64,000 bases of DNA, taken from positions 124,001 through 188,000 of the forward strand of contig NZ_QEWP01000010.1 of assembly GCF_003121985.1 (NCBI RefSeq), given 5' to 3'. Position 1 is the first letter of the stretch, and every line of letters starts with the position of its first letter. Positions 63,103-64,000 of the stretch are shown one piece after another. A program made the translations under genes and the position numbers. Source of the stretch: Marinilabilia rubra (lineage in GTDB: Bacteria > Bacteroidota > Bacteroidia > Bacteroidales > Marinilabiliaceae). The notes beneath the pieces are model-generated. The model did no database searches. It was not told the DNA's origin and saw only the letters and a program-made list of their open reading frames with translations.

Positions 63103-64000
63103 TTAATTGTCTTTTAGCCATTTATTCAGCCAACCTTTAAATTCTCTTTGCCACAAAATGCCATTTTGTGGTGTCAGCACCCAGTGGTTCTCCTCGGGGA
63201 AGAACAGAAAACGGGCCGGAACATCTCTCAGTCTGGCAGCATTGAAGGCGCCCATTCCCTGGGTGTAAGGAATCCTGAAGTCTTTGGCGCCATGTATAAC
63301 CAGGATAGGGGTATCCCAGTTTTTTACGAATAAATGAGGTGAGAAATCATAATGCTGATCCGGCATTTCCCAGTACGGTTTTTTCAAATCCCAGTTAACA
63401 AAGAACATCTCTTCTGTGGTGGTATACATCATTTCCTGATTAAATACGCCACAGTGAGAAATGAATGCGCTGAATCGCTTATCGTGATTGCCGGCAAGCC
63501 AGTAGACGGAATATCCACCGTAACTGGCACCTATTGCGCCCAGGTTGTTTTCATCCACATAGGATTCTTTGGCAAGGGTGTCGATTGCACTCAAATAATC
63601 CTGCATGTTTAGTCCGCCGTAATCGCCACTTATCTGCTCTGTCCACTCGCGGCCAAACCCCGGAAGTCCTCGGCGGTTGGGAGCAACAACAATGTAATCG
63701 TTAGCTGCCATCATCTGGAAATTCCAGCGGTAACTCCAAAATTGACTGACACTGCTCTGCGGTCCGCCCTGACAGTAGAGAAGTGTTGGATATTTTTTCT
63801 CAGGATTGAAATTGGGAGGATAGATTACCCATGTCAGCATTTCTTTGCCATCGGAGGTTGTAATCCAGCGTTTTTCAACATTTCCCATCTTCAGGTTGTT
63901 CAAAATGGGACGATTTACCTCCGAAATATTTTTGGTGGTTCCATCAACAGGATTAACACTGTATATTTCGGTGGGCATACTCATGCTCATCCTGGTTGAG
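63103..64000 (-). CDS. S9 family prolyl-oligopeptidase-type peptidase, C-terminal part (cut by window edge)
   Basis: Read on the minus strand the frame is open beyond 63990 to the window edge (codons S-T-R precede the in-frame ATG), so this is the C-terminal ~299 residues of a larger protein. It holds the alpha/beta-hydrolase unit of the S9 family: YCQGGPQSS oxyanion segment, nucleophile Ser in IGASYGGYS, Asp in HGAKDFRIPY, and His in EENHWVL. The last part of a beta-propeller (EIYSVNPVDGTTKNISEVN) is visible at the start. S9 enzymes such as dipeptidyl-peptidase or acylaminoacyl-peptidase relatives cut short peptides. Any signal peptide lies outside the window. Confidence 0.88.
   Translation of the reverse strand, partial: STRMSMSMPTEIYSVNPVDGTTKNISEVNRPILNNLKMGNVEKRWITTSDGKEMLTWVIYPPNFNPEKKYPTLLYCQGGPQSSVSQFWSYRWNFQMMAANDYIVVAPNRRGLPGFGREWTEQISGDYGGLNMQDYLSAIDTLAKESYVDENNLGAIGASYGGYSVYWLAGNHDKRFSAFISHCGVFNQEMMYTTTEEMFFVNWDLKKPYWEMPDQHYDFSPHLFVKNWDTPILVIHGAKDFRIPYTQGMGAFNAARLRDVPARFLFFPEENHWVLTPQNGILWQREFKGWLNKWLKDN

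Overview
The window looks like a chromosome segment of a marine or sediment Bacteroidota, most likely of the Marinilabiliales/Prolixibacteraceae type (inference). The grounds are a SusC/SusD pair with a trailing DUF3823-type lipoprotein, a one-protein hybrid two-component regulator, type IX secretion tails, four Cys-type S1 sulfatases, many lipoproteins, weak Shine-Dalgarno sequences, several TAnnTTTG-type -7 boxes, and AT-rich intergenic DNA full of small palindromic repeats. I see no rRNA, tRNA, CRISPR array, transposase or phage gene.

Left part (1-19.9 kb), mostly housekeeping and accessory genes: the N-terminal part of a PAS sensor protein leaving the left edge; a cheW-chemoreceptor pair behind three exact-period palindromes; a lipoprotein GH2 beta-mannosidase; an NAD-dependent epimerase-like protein; an LpxH-like phosphoesterase converging on a tandem UspA protein; a compact operon of Nudix, NicO/UreH-like membrane protein and a small unknown protein; a YfcC-type carrier divergent from a GroES-like protein; a ClC channel/antiporter with CBS domains; and a TonB-dependent receptor without a SusD partner.

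Middle (20.2-58.5 kb), almost all on the plus strand: one large polysaccharide utilisation locus. In order it has a cytoplasmic GH130 mannoside phosphorylase-type enzyme, a sodium/solute symporter, a lipoprotein sulfatase, the hybrid regulator, two members (P1, P2) of a paralogous secreted protein family I do not recognise, a sulfatase, SusC, SusD, a DUF3823-like protein, two more family members (P3, P4), a sulfatase-esterase fusion, two stand-alone esterases of the same type, a large GH2 enzyme, a fourth sulfatase, an MFS sugar permease, and a beta-helix protein with a type IX tail. A plausible scheme: surface P-family proteins and SusCD capture and cut a sulfated, ester-decorated glycan; periplasmic sulfatases and esterases strip it; GH2 trims it; the SSS/MFS permeases import it; GH130 phosphorolyses beta-mannosides in the cytoplasm. 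The substrate is inferred, not shown.

The most novel item is the four-member P family: conserved [NH]WEGDW, E-x-N, D-x-S-[WY]-S-x-Y-D and G-E-x-G motifs in barrel-like order, with four different N-terminal arrangements. Right part (59-64 kb): a sugar-phosphate transferase, a membrane metallophosphoesterase, an SDR, a small membrane protein, and the C-terminal part of an S9 peptidase leaving the right edge. A ~165-bp structured repeat occurs three times and several MITE-like elements lie in the gaps.
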